Shown here one piece after another: positions 1 through 5,450 of a DNA stretch of 64,000 nucleotides. The notes below the pieces were generated by a model that saw only the letters and a program-made list of their open reading frames with translations, was not told where the DNA came from and did no database searches. Position 1 is the stretch's first letter. Each line of letters opens with the position of its first letter. Source of the DNA: Anaerolineales bacterium UBA5797 (lineage in GTDB: Bacteria > Chloroflexota > Anaerolineae > Anaerolineales > Villigracilaceae); assembly GCA_002418205.1 (NCBI GenBank), contig DIDP01000038.1:1-64000 (forward strand), in the 5' to 3' direction. The translations under genes were made by a program, and so were the position numbers.

Positions 1-146
1 GGGCTGCTGCGGATCCGTTTCAGCCATTTTTTCACCCAGCATTTGGAATGACCCAGCGCTTCGGCCAGTTGTCGTTTACTCCACTCCGGATGTTCCAGCC
101 ACATCGCCCTCAAGTTACAGCGATCCACGACCCATTGCTCTTCCAT
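1..146 (-). CDS. IS-type transposase, N-terminal part (runs off window edge)
   Basis: The visible 48 residues start at an ATG with a strong GAGGAGG ribosome site and read MEEQWVVDRCNLRAMWLEHP, followed by WSKRQLAEALGHSKCWVKKW. This is a helix-turn-helix of the kind at the N-terminus of IS481/IS630-like integrase-type transposases. The rest lies outside the window. Upstream, at about 175-235, two similar copies of TTTACC(C/T)ACATCG (minus strand) resemble the repeated end sequence of such elements. It lies directly beyond the 3' side of the group II intron. The family assignment is an inference from the short N-terminus. Confidence 0.6.
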   Translation of the reverse strand, partial: MEEQWVVDRCNLRAMWLEHPEWSKRQLAEALGHSKCWVKKWLKRIRSS

Positions 147-164
147 CGCCAGCCTCCTCGAATA

Positions 165-240
165 CTTATACGCCAGAATACCCCCAAATCTGGCGGTGGG
201 GTGCGATGTAGGTAAACTGCCCTGGGTGTCGATGTGGGTA
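165..240 (-). repeat. Probable left end of the insertion sequence
   Basis: On the minus strand two near-identical 13-mers, TTTACCCACATCG and TTTACCTACATCG, about 28 bases apart, lie between the intron domain V hairpin and the transposase start. A short inverted pair (CGCCAGA / TCTGGCG) sits at 171-202. Repeats of this type at IS ends bind transposase. The other end of the element is outside the window, so no target duplication could be checked. Confidence 0.4.
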
Positions 241-252
241 AACAATACACAC

Positions 253-287
253 ACCACCGGACATGCGGGTCCGCATCCGGCGGTTCA
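253..287 (-). ncRNA. Group II intron domain V-like hairpin
   Basis: Minus strand ACCGCCGGA and TCCGGTGGT pair with one G-U wobble, separated by a bulge and a short upper stem GCGG/CCGC. Position after the maturase stop and general shape fit domain V, the catalytic helix. The exact catalytic triad could not be assigned with certainty. The maturase stop codon (285-287) overlaps its first bases. Confidence 0.6.
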
Positions 288-1716
288 ACGAGAATAACGT
301 AATTGGCTGTATTGTACGGACAAACTTTCCAGCCCTGAGTTGCGCCAAAAGGCGTTATTCAGGGCTTCATGTATCGGGGGACAGTGTGCCATACGCCAGG
401 CGCTGGTTCCCGTCGCTCCCAGTCTAGCTCGTTCCGCAGGAACTCCCAGACGAACCAGTTCTCGCAGACGGGTGGCACCGTGTTTCCAGCGTTTCCACAA
501 TAACTGTCTCAATCTCCGTCTCAGCCATTCATCCAGTTCCTGATAGACACTCGGCGTGGTCGCCAGCCGATAGTACGCCATCCAACCTCGGTTGTACTGG
601 TTCACTTCCCACAAGATGTCTTCCAGTTTGCCCGAGCGGGTGCGCCTTGTCAGGGATCTCATCTTCTCCATATAGCGTTCCTTTGTGCGGTTGGCGATAC
701 GGATGAAGACTTCCCGTTTCCGCTTCCAGAAACTGAACCCCAAAAATTTCGCTTTCGTGGCTTTTTCCACTTTACTTTTCTTCGGGTTGACTTTCAACTT
801 CAATTTCTTCTCCAGGTACTGCTTCATACTCTCTAGCACCCGTTCCCCTGCTCGTGGTGTCTTCACGTAGATATTACAGTCATCCGCATAGCGTACAAAT
901 TTGTGCCCACGCTGCTCCAGTTCCTTATCCAGATCATCCAGCATGACCCCCCGTACGGGGGGTGACGTTCGAAAGTAATGGCGATAACGGGCCGCCTTGA
1001 GGGGTCCCTTCTTCCGTCTCCATTACCACTCCGTTTACCATCACGCCGCTTTCCAGATAGGTGCGAATTAGCTTCAGCACCCGCTTGTCTTTCACCACCC
1101 GCGCCACCCGTGCCATTAACATATCGTGGTTAACCCGGTCGAAATATTTCTCGAGATCGATGTCGACCACGTATTCATAACCCTCCTGAATATAGGTCTG
1201 GGATTGTTGGACGGCCTGATGCGCGCTTCGCCCTGGTCGATATCCGTAGCTGTGTGGTGAGAATACCGCCTCAAACAGCGGTGTCAACGCTTGTGCAATG
1301 GCTTGTTGGATAAATCGATCCAGCACACGAGGAATGCCTAACTGCCTGACCCCTCCTTCTGGCTTGGGTATCTCTACCCGCCGCACGGGGCTCGGCCGAT
1401 ACTGCCCACTTTCGAGAGCTTCTCGCACTTCCAACCAGTGCGCTTTCAAGTAGCCGCGCAACTCATTCGTTTTCATCCCATCTATGCCCGCTGCGCCTCT
1501 ATTGCTCTCTACTCGCTTCAACGCGGTTTGCAGGTTCTCTCTCGCAAACACTGCCTCCCACGTCCCTACGTCGGACTTTCCATTGTCTCGTACCGGGAAG
1601 AGCTCGACGCTCTGGGCCGCTCCCACAGGCTTCACCTGCTTTGTCGTCTCAGAAGTCCCTCTATCCGAGGGTTTCTGCCTTCCATGCTCTTTCCGCGAAC
1701 TACCCACTGTACTCAT
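285..1716 (-). pseudogene. ltrA: Group II intron reverse transcriptase/maturase, split by a 19-bp insertion
   Basis: Two frames together make a maturase of about 470 residues. The upstream part (1716 down to 964) has the RT blocks GAAGIDG, GYRPGRSAHQA, VVDIDLEKYFDRVNHD and GTPQGGPLSPLLSNV. The downstream part (944 to 285) has the catalytic YADD box and the maturase X domain. Removing 945-963 joins SNV to MLDDLDKE exactly as intact homologues read. The 19 bases contain an 18-bp perfect palindrome and shift the frame to a stop soon after, so no full enzyme is made unless translation restarts at the ATG at 944. The intron may still splice or move if an RT is supplied in trans. Confidence 0.85.
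945..963. repeat. 19-bp palindromic insertion in the maturase gene
   Basis: ACCCCCCGTACGGGGGGT (946-963) is a perfect 18-bp palindrome. On the coding strand the inserted bases can also be read as 16 bp flanked by GTC on both sides, which would fit a 3-bp target duplication. It lies between the codons for V and M in the conserved SNV-MLDD stretch. Confidence 0.8.
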
Positions 1717-2098
1717 CCTCTCTATTGTTCGGCCCTTCCCGTCCCCCCCCCAAAAAAAACGGTACTACGGCCTCTGCTGACTCCTGTCATCTCAACCTGC
1801 CCTCTCGAACAGGCTTACCTTCGGCTTGATGACAGGTCTCCCCGGGTAAGTTCGTTGACTTTCCCTGCACCCTTGCCCAATTTACTGCTTCGGCTCTTGG
1901 TTGCATTGGGCTTCGTTGTATCGTGCCAACTCGCCCTGCCTCACAGCCTCCGATTGGGTTTGTGTTCCTCAAGTCGCAGGTTTGCTTCCGGCTTCCTTCA
2001 GACCCCACCTCACGGTGGCGCCCTTGCCTTCCACTAATGATTGGTGCAACCAACCCTCATTCGGGTCTTTCACCCTTTAGCCAACGCCCATGCCGGGC
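1717..2098 (-). ncRNA. Group II intron 5' ribozyme domains (I-III)
   Basis: No gene is supported here. Open frames in this stretch are by-products of structured RNA. The sequence contains family-typical intron segments and a homopolymer junction (a C-run followed by an A-run at about 1745-1760) just ahead of the maturase start. Confidence 0.65.
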
Positions 2099-2105
2099 GC
2101 ACACG

Positions 2106-2135
2106 AAAAATCCCCATCGAGTGATGGGGATTTTT
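2106..2135 (-). terminator. Terminator of the last pilin gene; intron target
   Basis: Perfect 13-bp arms AAAAATCCCCATC / GATGGGGATTTTT with a 4-base loop, 14 bases after the pilin stop. The group IIC intron begins one base after the T-run. Confidence 0.9.
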
Positions 2136-2149
2136 CGTAAGATTGTGTT

Positions 2150-2302
2150 TTACACATTCAGGGAGTTGTTGATGGTGCTGAAGGTATTCCCGATCTTGGG
2201 ACCGAGCAGACGCATGACTGCGATCACGACGATGGCGACGAGTGCGAGGATGATCGCATACTCAACGAGGCCCTGGCCTTTTTCCTTGGGTGCAAGTAAC
2301 AT
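2150..2302 (-). CDS. flp: Flp pilin subunit, copy A (last of six)
   Basis: This 50-residue protein starts MLLAPKEKGQGLVEYAIILA and ends STINNSLNV. Flp/Fap pilins are small type IVb pilins made as prepilins, cut after Gly by a TadV/CpaA-type peptidase and assembled by the Tad machine into adhesive fibres. The GQGLVEYAIIL block has the Glu at +5 and adjacent Tyr that define the family, followed by a hydrophobic helix. A ribosome site AAAGGAA precedes the ATG. It is the last of six tandem copies on this strand and is followed by its own terminator. No Tad assembly genes are in the window. Confidence 0.93.
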   Translation of the reverse strand: MLLAPKEKGQGLVEYAIILALVAIVVIAVMRLLGPKIGNTFSTINNSLNV

Positions 2303-2440
2303 GATACGAGTTCCTTTCTGAAATATGAATTATTTGAGATGCGACTCAAAGTTGAACTAATTTTGATGAATTGGCTCAAGTTTTCAGGCGCAAATTTTGT
2401 TTACATACCTGTTAGGTGGATGTCTCTCTGGCAGAATGTA

Positions 2441-2472
2441 AAGTAAAGCCCCGCCTTTCGGCGGGACTTTTT
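2441..2472 (-). terminator. Terminator after pilin copy B
   Basis: Arms AAAGTCCCGCC / GGCGGGGCTTT with a GAAA loop (minus strand), just after the stop of pilin copy B. Confidence 0.8.
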
Positions 2473-2477
2473 GCTCG

Positions 2478-2627
2478 CTAGAGCAGGGAGTTGTTGATGG
2501 TGCTGAAGGTGTTGCCGATCTTGGGCCCGAGCAGACGCATGACAGCAATCACAACGATGGCGACGAGCGCGAGGATGATCGCATACTCGACGAGGCCTTG
2601 GCCTTTTTCTTTGGGTGCAAATAACAT
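2478..2627 (-). CDS. flp: Flp pilin subunit, copy B
   Basis: 49 residues, MLFAPKEKGQGLVEYAIILA at the start and STINNSLL at the end. It is nearly identical to copy F in the first 47 residues and differs in the last residues. The same prepilin cleavage and Glu/Tyr motif are present. Ribosome site AAAGGAA precedes the ATG. A terminator hairpin lies directly after the stop, so each copy appears to be a separate short transcription unit or an attenuated segment of one. Confidence 0.92.
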   Translation of the reverse strand: MLFAPKEKGQGLVEYAIILALVAIVVIAVMRLLGPKIGNTFSTINNSLL

Positions 2628-2785
2628 GATACGAGTTCCTTTCTTGAATAAATATTTCTGAGGGACATCCTCAGGTTATCGGTATTCTAGCAAATTTCAT
2701 GATTTTTTCAAGTGTTTTTGTTAAATTCGTGCTTACACTACCGTTAGGTATCTAGCCATGTTCTCCCGGTTATAGATGAATATAC

Positions 2786-2824
2786 GAAAATCTCGCCTCT
2801 CAAATCCTGAAAGACGAGATTTAA
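2786..2824 (-). terminator. Terminator after pilin copy C
   Basis: Minus strand AAATCTCGTCT pairs with AGGCGAGATTT (one mismatch region) across an 11-base loop, followed by TTCG. It lies about 28 bases after the stop of copy C. Confidence 0.65.
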
Positions 2825-2851
2825 CAATTACAAGTCAAAGAATCTTAATCT

Positions 2852-3010
2852 CTAAAAGAAGGAATCCATGGAATTGTTGATGGAACTGAAGGTATTGCCA
2901 ACCTGGGGACCGAGCAGGCGCATTGAGGCGATAACGACGATGGCGATGAGAGCCAGGATGATCGCATACTCGACAAGACCCTGGCCCTTTTCCCTGGGAG
3001 AAAATAACAT
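2852..3010 (-). CDS. flp: Flp pilin subunit, copy C (most divergent)
   Basis: 52 residues, starting MLFSPREKGQGLVEYAIILA and ending SSINNSMDSFF. It keeps the prepilin motif and hydrophobic helix but carries several substitutions (R for K, S for V at position 29, QV for KI) and a longer, different tail. It is the most diverged of the six, so it may be a specialised or minor pilin. Ribosome site AAAGGAA precedes the ATG. Confidence 0.9.
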   Translation of the reverse strand: MLFSPREKGQGLVEYAIILALIAIVVIASMRLLGPQVGNTFSSINNSMDSFF

Positions 3011-3061
3011 ATGAGTAATTCCTTTCTGAAAAAATTAGATGCTTGCATGACCGATTCCGTA

Positions 3062-3096
3062 GAAAGAAGCCTCGTCTCTCGACGAGGCTCTTTTGC
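3062..3096 (-). terminator. Terminator after pilin copy D
   Basis: Minus strand GAGCCTCGTC and GACGAGGCTTC pair across a GAGA loop, followed by TTTC. Four bases after the stop of copy D. Confidence 0.8.
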
Positions 3097-3099
3097 TCG

Positions 3100-3249
3100 C
3101 TAGAGCAGGGAGTTGTTGATGGTGCTGAAGGTGTTGCCGATCTTGGGACCGAGCAGGCGCATGACCGCGATCACGACGATGGCGATAAGTGCGAGGATGA
3201 TCGCATACTCGACGAGGCCCTGACCTTTTTCCTTGGGTGAGAATAACAT
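3100..3249 (-). CDS. flp: Flp pilin subunit, copy D
   Basis: 49 residues, MLFSPKEKGQGLVEYAIILA at the start and NNSLL at the end. It differs from copy B mainly by Ser for Ala at position 4 and Ile for Val in the helix. Prepilin-type processing site G-Q-G-L-V-E-Y is intact. A ribosome site AAAGGAA lies upstream and a strong terminator follows. Confidence 0.92.
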   Translation of the reverse strand: MLFSPKEKGQGLVEYAIILALIAIVVIAVMRLLGPKIGNTFSTINNSLL

Positions 3250-3299
3250 GGGAACACTTCCTTTCTGAAAAATCGTGTCCGAGTGATCGATACTGTGGA

Positions 3300-3332
3300 A
3301 AAAGTCCCGTCTCTCAACGAGGCTTTCCTTGC
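3300..3332 (-). terminator. Terminator after pilin copy E
   Basis: AAAGCCTCGT and ACGGGACTTT pair with one mismatch and one wobble around a TGAGAG loop (minus strand), followed by TTT. Confidence 0.65.
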
Positions 3333-3345
3333 TCGCATGAGCGGC

Positions 3346-3498
3346 TTACACGTTCAGGGAGTTGTTGATGGTGCTGAAGGTGTTGCCGATCTTGGGGCCG
3401 AGTAGGCGCATGACAGCGATTACGACGATGGCGATGAGTGCAAGGATGATCGCATACTCGACGAGGCCCTGACCTTTTTCCTTGGGTGAGAACAACAT
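3346..3498 (-). CDS. flp: Flp pilin subunit, copy E
   Basis: 50 residues, MLFSPKEKGQGLVEYAIILA at the start and NNSLNV at the end, combining the head of copy D with the tail of copies A and F. That mosaic pattern suggests unequal exchange or gene conversion inside the array. Ribosome site AAAGGAA precedes the ATG. Confidence 0.92.
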   Translation of the reverse strand: MLFSPKEKGQGLVEYAIILALIAIVVIAVMRLLGPKIGNTFSTINNSLNV

Positions 3499-3547
3499 GG
3501 GAGCATTTCCTTTCTGAAAATCGTATCTGAGTGATCGATACTGTGGA

Positions 3548-3580
3548 AAAAAGCCCCGTCTCTCAACGAGGCTTTCCTTG
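3548..3580 (-). terminator. Terminator after pilin copy F
   Basis: AAAGCCTCGT pairs with ACGGGGCTTT across a TGAGAG loop (minus strand), followed by TTTT. Nearly identical to the hairpin after copy E. Confidence 0.75.
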
Positions 3581-3594
3581 CTCGCATGAGCGGC

Positions 3595-3747
3595 TTACAC
3601 GTTCAGGGAGTTGTTGATGGTGCTGAAGGTGTTGCCGATCTTGGGACCGAGCAGACGCATGACTGCGATCACGACGATGGCGACGAGCGCGAGGATGATC
3701 GCATACTCGACCAGACCCTGACCTTTTTCCTTGGGTGCAAACAACAT
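3595..3747 (-). CDS. flp: Flp pilin subunit, copy F (first of the array)
   Basis: 50 residues, MLFAPKEKGQGLVEYAIILA at the start and NNSLNV at the end. It is first in the direction of transcription and has the best ribosome site of the six, AAAGGAG seven bases before the ATG, so it is probably the main pilin. The prepilin cleavage context and Glu/Tyr pair are intact. A divergent promoter region (3748-3886) separates it from the SanA-like gene. Confidence 0.93.
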   Translation of the reverse strand: MLFAPKEKGQGLVEYAIILALVAIVVIAVMRLLGPKIGNTFSTINNSLNV

Positions 3748-3886
3748 TTGATATCTCCTTTCCTGGAATAATGAACTGCCTGAGGACCGCCCTCAGTACT
3801 AGTTACAAGACATCATACCCGAAAAAATGTTACAGAAGGCTCTTAACCAATTTTTATAAAACCGTACAAAAACAGCCTGTTTCCGG

Positions 3887-3892
3887 TAAAAT
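3887..3892 (+). promoter_or_regulatory. -10 box for a leaderless start
   Basis: TAAAAT ends 7 bases before the ATG at 3900 and no Shine-Dalgarno sequence fits in between. The -35 is weak. Confidence 0.5.
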
Positions 3893-3899
3893 CGCCGCC

Positions 3900-4553
3900 A
3901 TGTTAAAACGAATTTTCAAGTGGGTTGGACAGGCGCTGTTATTCGCCGGGATCATGAGCTTGCTGGGTTTGCTCCTGCCCAGGTTGATCACCTACCTGTA
4001 TTCCCTAAACCGAATCCATCAGGTGGATGAGGCTCCTTTTGAGCGCGTTGCCATCATTTTTGGGGCGGGTTTGCGGCGGGATGGAACCCCTACGGCCGTG
4101 CTCCGTGACCGGGTGGAGACCGGGGTCAATTTGTACCTGAACGGCAGGGTAGAAAAACTCTTGATGAGCGGAGACAACCGGTACATTGACTACAACGAAC
4201 CCGAAGCCATGCGCCGGTATGCCATATCACTGGGGGTCCCGGATGAGGATATTATCCTGGATTACGCCGGCAGGCGCACGTATGATACTTGTTATCGCGC
4301 AAAAGCCATCTTCGGATTGGAAAGCGCCCTGCTGGTTACACAGAGATTCCATTTGCCGCGGGCTTTGTTTTTGTGTGGTGCATTGGGCATAAAATCTTCC
4401 GGTGTGGAAGCCAACAACCGGAATTATTGGAAAAGTTCCCTCTTGATCTGGAACGTTCGAGAACAGCTTGCCACAGTGACCGCATTTTTGGACGTGCTTG
4501 TGGATAAACCGGTCCCTGTCTTGGGACAGCCGGAGCCCATTTTTCTGGATTGA
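3900..4553 (+). CDS. SanA/YdcF-like DUF218 envelope protein
   Basis: 217 residues. A membrane segment (about 9-33) anchors a DUF218 domain: VAIIFGAGLRRDGTPTAVLRDRV, then LLMSGDNRYIDYNEPEAMRRYA, then YDTCYRAKAIFG and LVTQRFHLPRALFLC, the usual order of conserved blocks. Members include SanA of enterobacteria, linked to envelope barrier function; the biochemical activity is unknown. The start at 3900 was chosen over in-frame codons upstream because TAAAAT lies 7 bases before it and the upstream residues do not resemble the family. It stands alone, divergent from the pilins and next to the candidate origin. Confidence 0.85.
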   Translation: MLKRIFKWVGQALLFAGIMSLLGLLLPRLITYLYSLNRIHQVDEAPFERVAIIFGAGLRRDGTPTAVLRDRVETGVNLYLNGRVEKLLMSGDNRYIDYNEPEAMRRYAISLGVPDEDIILDYAGRRTYDTCYRAKAIFGLESALLVTQRFHLPRALFLCGALGIKSSGVEANNRNYWKSSLLIWNVREQLATVTAFLDVLVDKPVPVLGQPEPIFLD

Positions 4554-4638
4554 CGCGTTTTCCCGGGCAGATGGTACAAAAGGGTGGCCACATTTAGGGG
4601 TGGACCACCACCCTGCCGACCTGTCCAGACAAGGCTTG

Positions 4639-4935
4639 TGTGGATAACTCGCGGTAATCTGTGGATAAATGGCATTCCTTGTGGACAAGTTGACCAGTCG
4701 GGTCTTTTTTAGTGGAAGAGATACCCCCATATTTGGGGGGTGGTCTATTGGTTTACCAAGATGTAGAAAATGCTGAAAACCTCCTGTTTTTGTGGATAGA
4801 CTGTGGATGGTTTTTCCAGATTCTTTCCACATGGTGAGACGGCTGGTTTACCGGAAACAGACCCAACATCCGGAGGGAAGCGCAGGGTTTTATCCCACAT
4901 ATGGGTGGTGATTCGATTTGTCCACAGTATCCACA
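4639..4935. other. DnaA-box cluster (candidate oriC)
   Basis: Eight 9-mers fit or nearly fit the DnaA box TTATNCACA within 300 non-coding bases. As TTATCCACA on the minus strand: 4639-4647 and 4660-4668 (both perfect). Also TTGTCCACA at 4680-4688 (minus), CTATCCACA 4791-4799 (minus), CCATCCACA 4802-4810 (minus), CTTTCCACA 4823-4831 (plus), TTGTCCACA 4918-4926 (plus) and GTATCCACA 4927-4935 (plus). Boxes at the two ends point in opposite directions. dnaA itself is not in the window; dnaN is at 57530. Confidence 0.75.
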
Positions 4936-4939
4936 AGTC

Positions 4940-4985
4940 CTACTACTATTACGATTCTCATATCCTGTTTATTTAAATGCTTGAA
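4940..4985 (+). other. DnaA-trio-like tract and AT-rich unwinding region
   Basis: Five bases after the last DnaA box the sequence reads CTACTACTATTACGATT (4940-4956), which on the other strand is a run of 3'-GAT-5' type triplets as in the DnaA-trio element of Bacillus oriC. AT-rich sequence follows (TCATATCCTGTTTATTTAAA, 4958-4977). This box-spacer-trio order is the basal unwinding arrangement. Confidence 0.65.
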
Positions 4986-5009
4986 TCCAAATGGCAAATC
5001 CTGTACAAT
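4981..5009 (+). promoter_or_regulatory. spoVS promoter
   Basis: TTGAAT (4981-4986), 17 bases, TACAAT (5004-5009). It starts at the edge of the AT-rich origin tract, so origin opening and spoVS transcription may interact. Confidence 0.75.
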
Positions 5010-5051
5010 CCTCATAACACAAAGCCGCACTTTCATTGTTGGGAGGTTCCC

Positions 5052-5312
5052 ATGGAGATGATCAAGGTTTCTGCAAACTCCCGTACTTCTGCTGTTGCCG
5101 GGGCAATTGCGGGCGTCGTCCGTGAGCATAAACGGGCGGAGGTGCAGGCAATTGGCGCCGGAGCGGTCAATCAGGCGGTGAAGGCGTTGGTCCTGGCGAT
5201 CGGATATCTGAGGAACGATGGGATCGAGGTGGTTTGCGTCCCCGAGTTCGCAGATGTAACGATCGACGATAAGGTGCGAACTGCCATTAAATTGGTGGTC
5301 GAGCCGCGTTAG
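5052..5312 (+). CDS. spoVS: Stage V sporulation protein S
   Basis: 86 residues, starting MEMIKVSANSRTSAVAGAIA and continuing through VQAIGAGAVNQAVKALVLAI to a KVRTAIKLVVEPR tail, near full identity to the SpoVS pattern. SpoVS is a small Alba-like DNA-binding protein needed for normal coat and cortex formation in Bacillus and present in many non-sporulating Chloroflexi and Thermus, where its role is not known. A GGGAGG site 5 bases before 5052 sets the start; Met at 5058 is an alternative. It lies directly behind the candidate origin. Confidence 0.95.
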   Translation: MEMIKVSANSRTSAVAGAIAGVVREHKRAEVQAIGAGAVNQAVKALVLAIGYLRNDGIEVVCVPEFADVTIDDKVRTAIKLVVEPR

Positions 5313-5355
5313 GATAATGGGGGCCTGGGACTCGGTCTTATTTTGGAAGGGGGCT

Positions 5356-5361
5356 TATAAT
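5356..5361 (+). promoter_or_regulatory. -10 box upstream of the lamin-tail protein
   Basis: A consensus TATAAT about 90 bases before the start at 5451, with no clear -35. It leaves a leader of about 80 bases. Confidence 0.45.
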
Positions 5362-5450
5362 AGTGTCACTTTGAACGCATTGGGCGTTTCCCGCCTCCCG
5401 CGCAGGGACATCTGCCTCGGCGTTCTGAGAGTGACTCACTACTGAATTGT

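Larger units (their letters stand above)
250..2104 (-). mobile_element. Group IIC intron downstream of a pilin terminator
   Basis: On the minus strand the element begins GTGTGCGCCCGGCATGGGCG at 2104, the GUGUG 5' end and following block typical of group IIC introns such as that of Oceanobacillus iheyensis. Further elements of that ribozyme family follow, including GTCTGAAGGAAGC and GAGGAACAC. A reverse transcriptase lies in domain IV. A domain V-like hairpin (253-287, arms ACCGCCGGA / TCCGGTGGT) ends the element. The 5' boundary is one base after the T-run of an intrinsic terminator (2106-2135), the known target of class C introns. The 3' end is unclear because IS-like sequence begins almost at once after domain V. 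Confidence 0.85.

Noticed and set aside
945..963. Programmed frameshift in the maturase
   Set aside because: The extra bases are a palindrome of 18 bp and not a slippery site. An insertion explains it better.
1787..2053. 88-codon frame on the minus strand
   Set aside because: It lies in the conserved 5' ribozyme domains of the group IIC intron. The DNA is explained by RNA structure.
4977..5051. N-terminal extension of SpoVS
   Set aside because: It covers the promoter and ribosome site and does not resemble the family.
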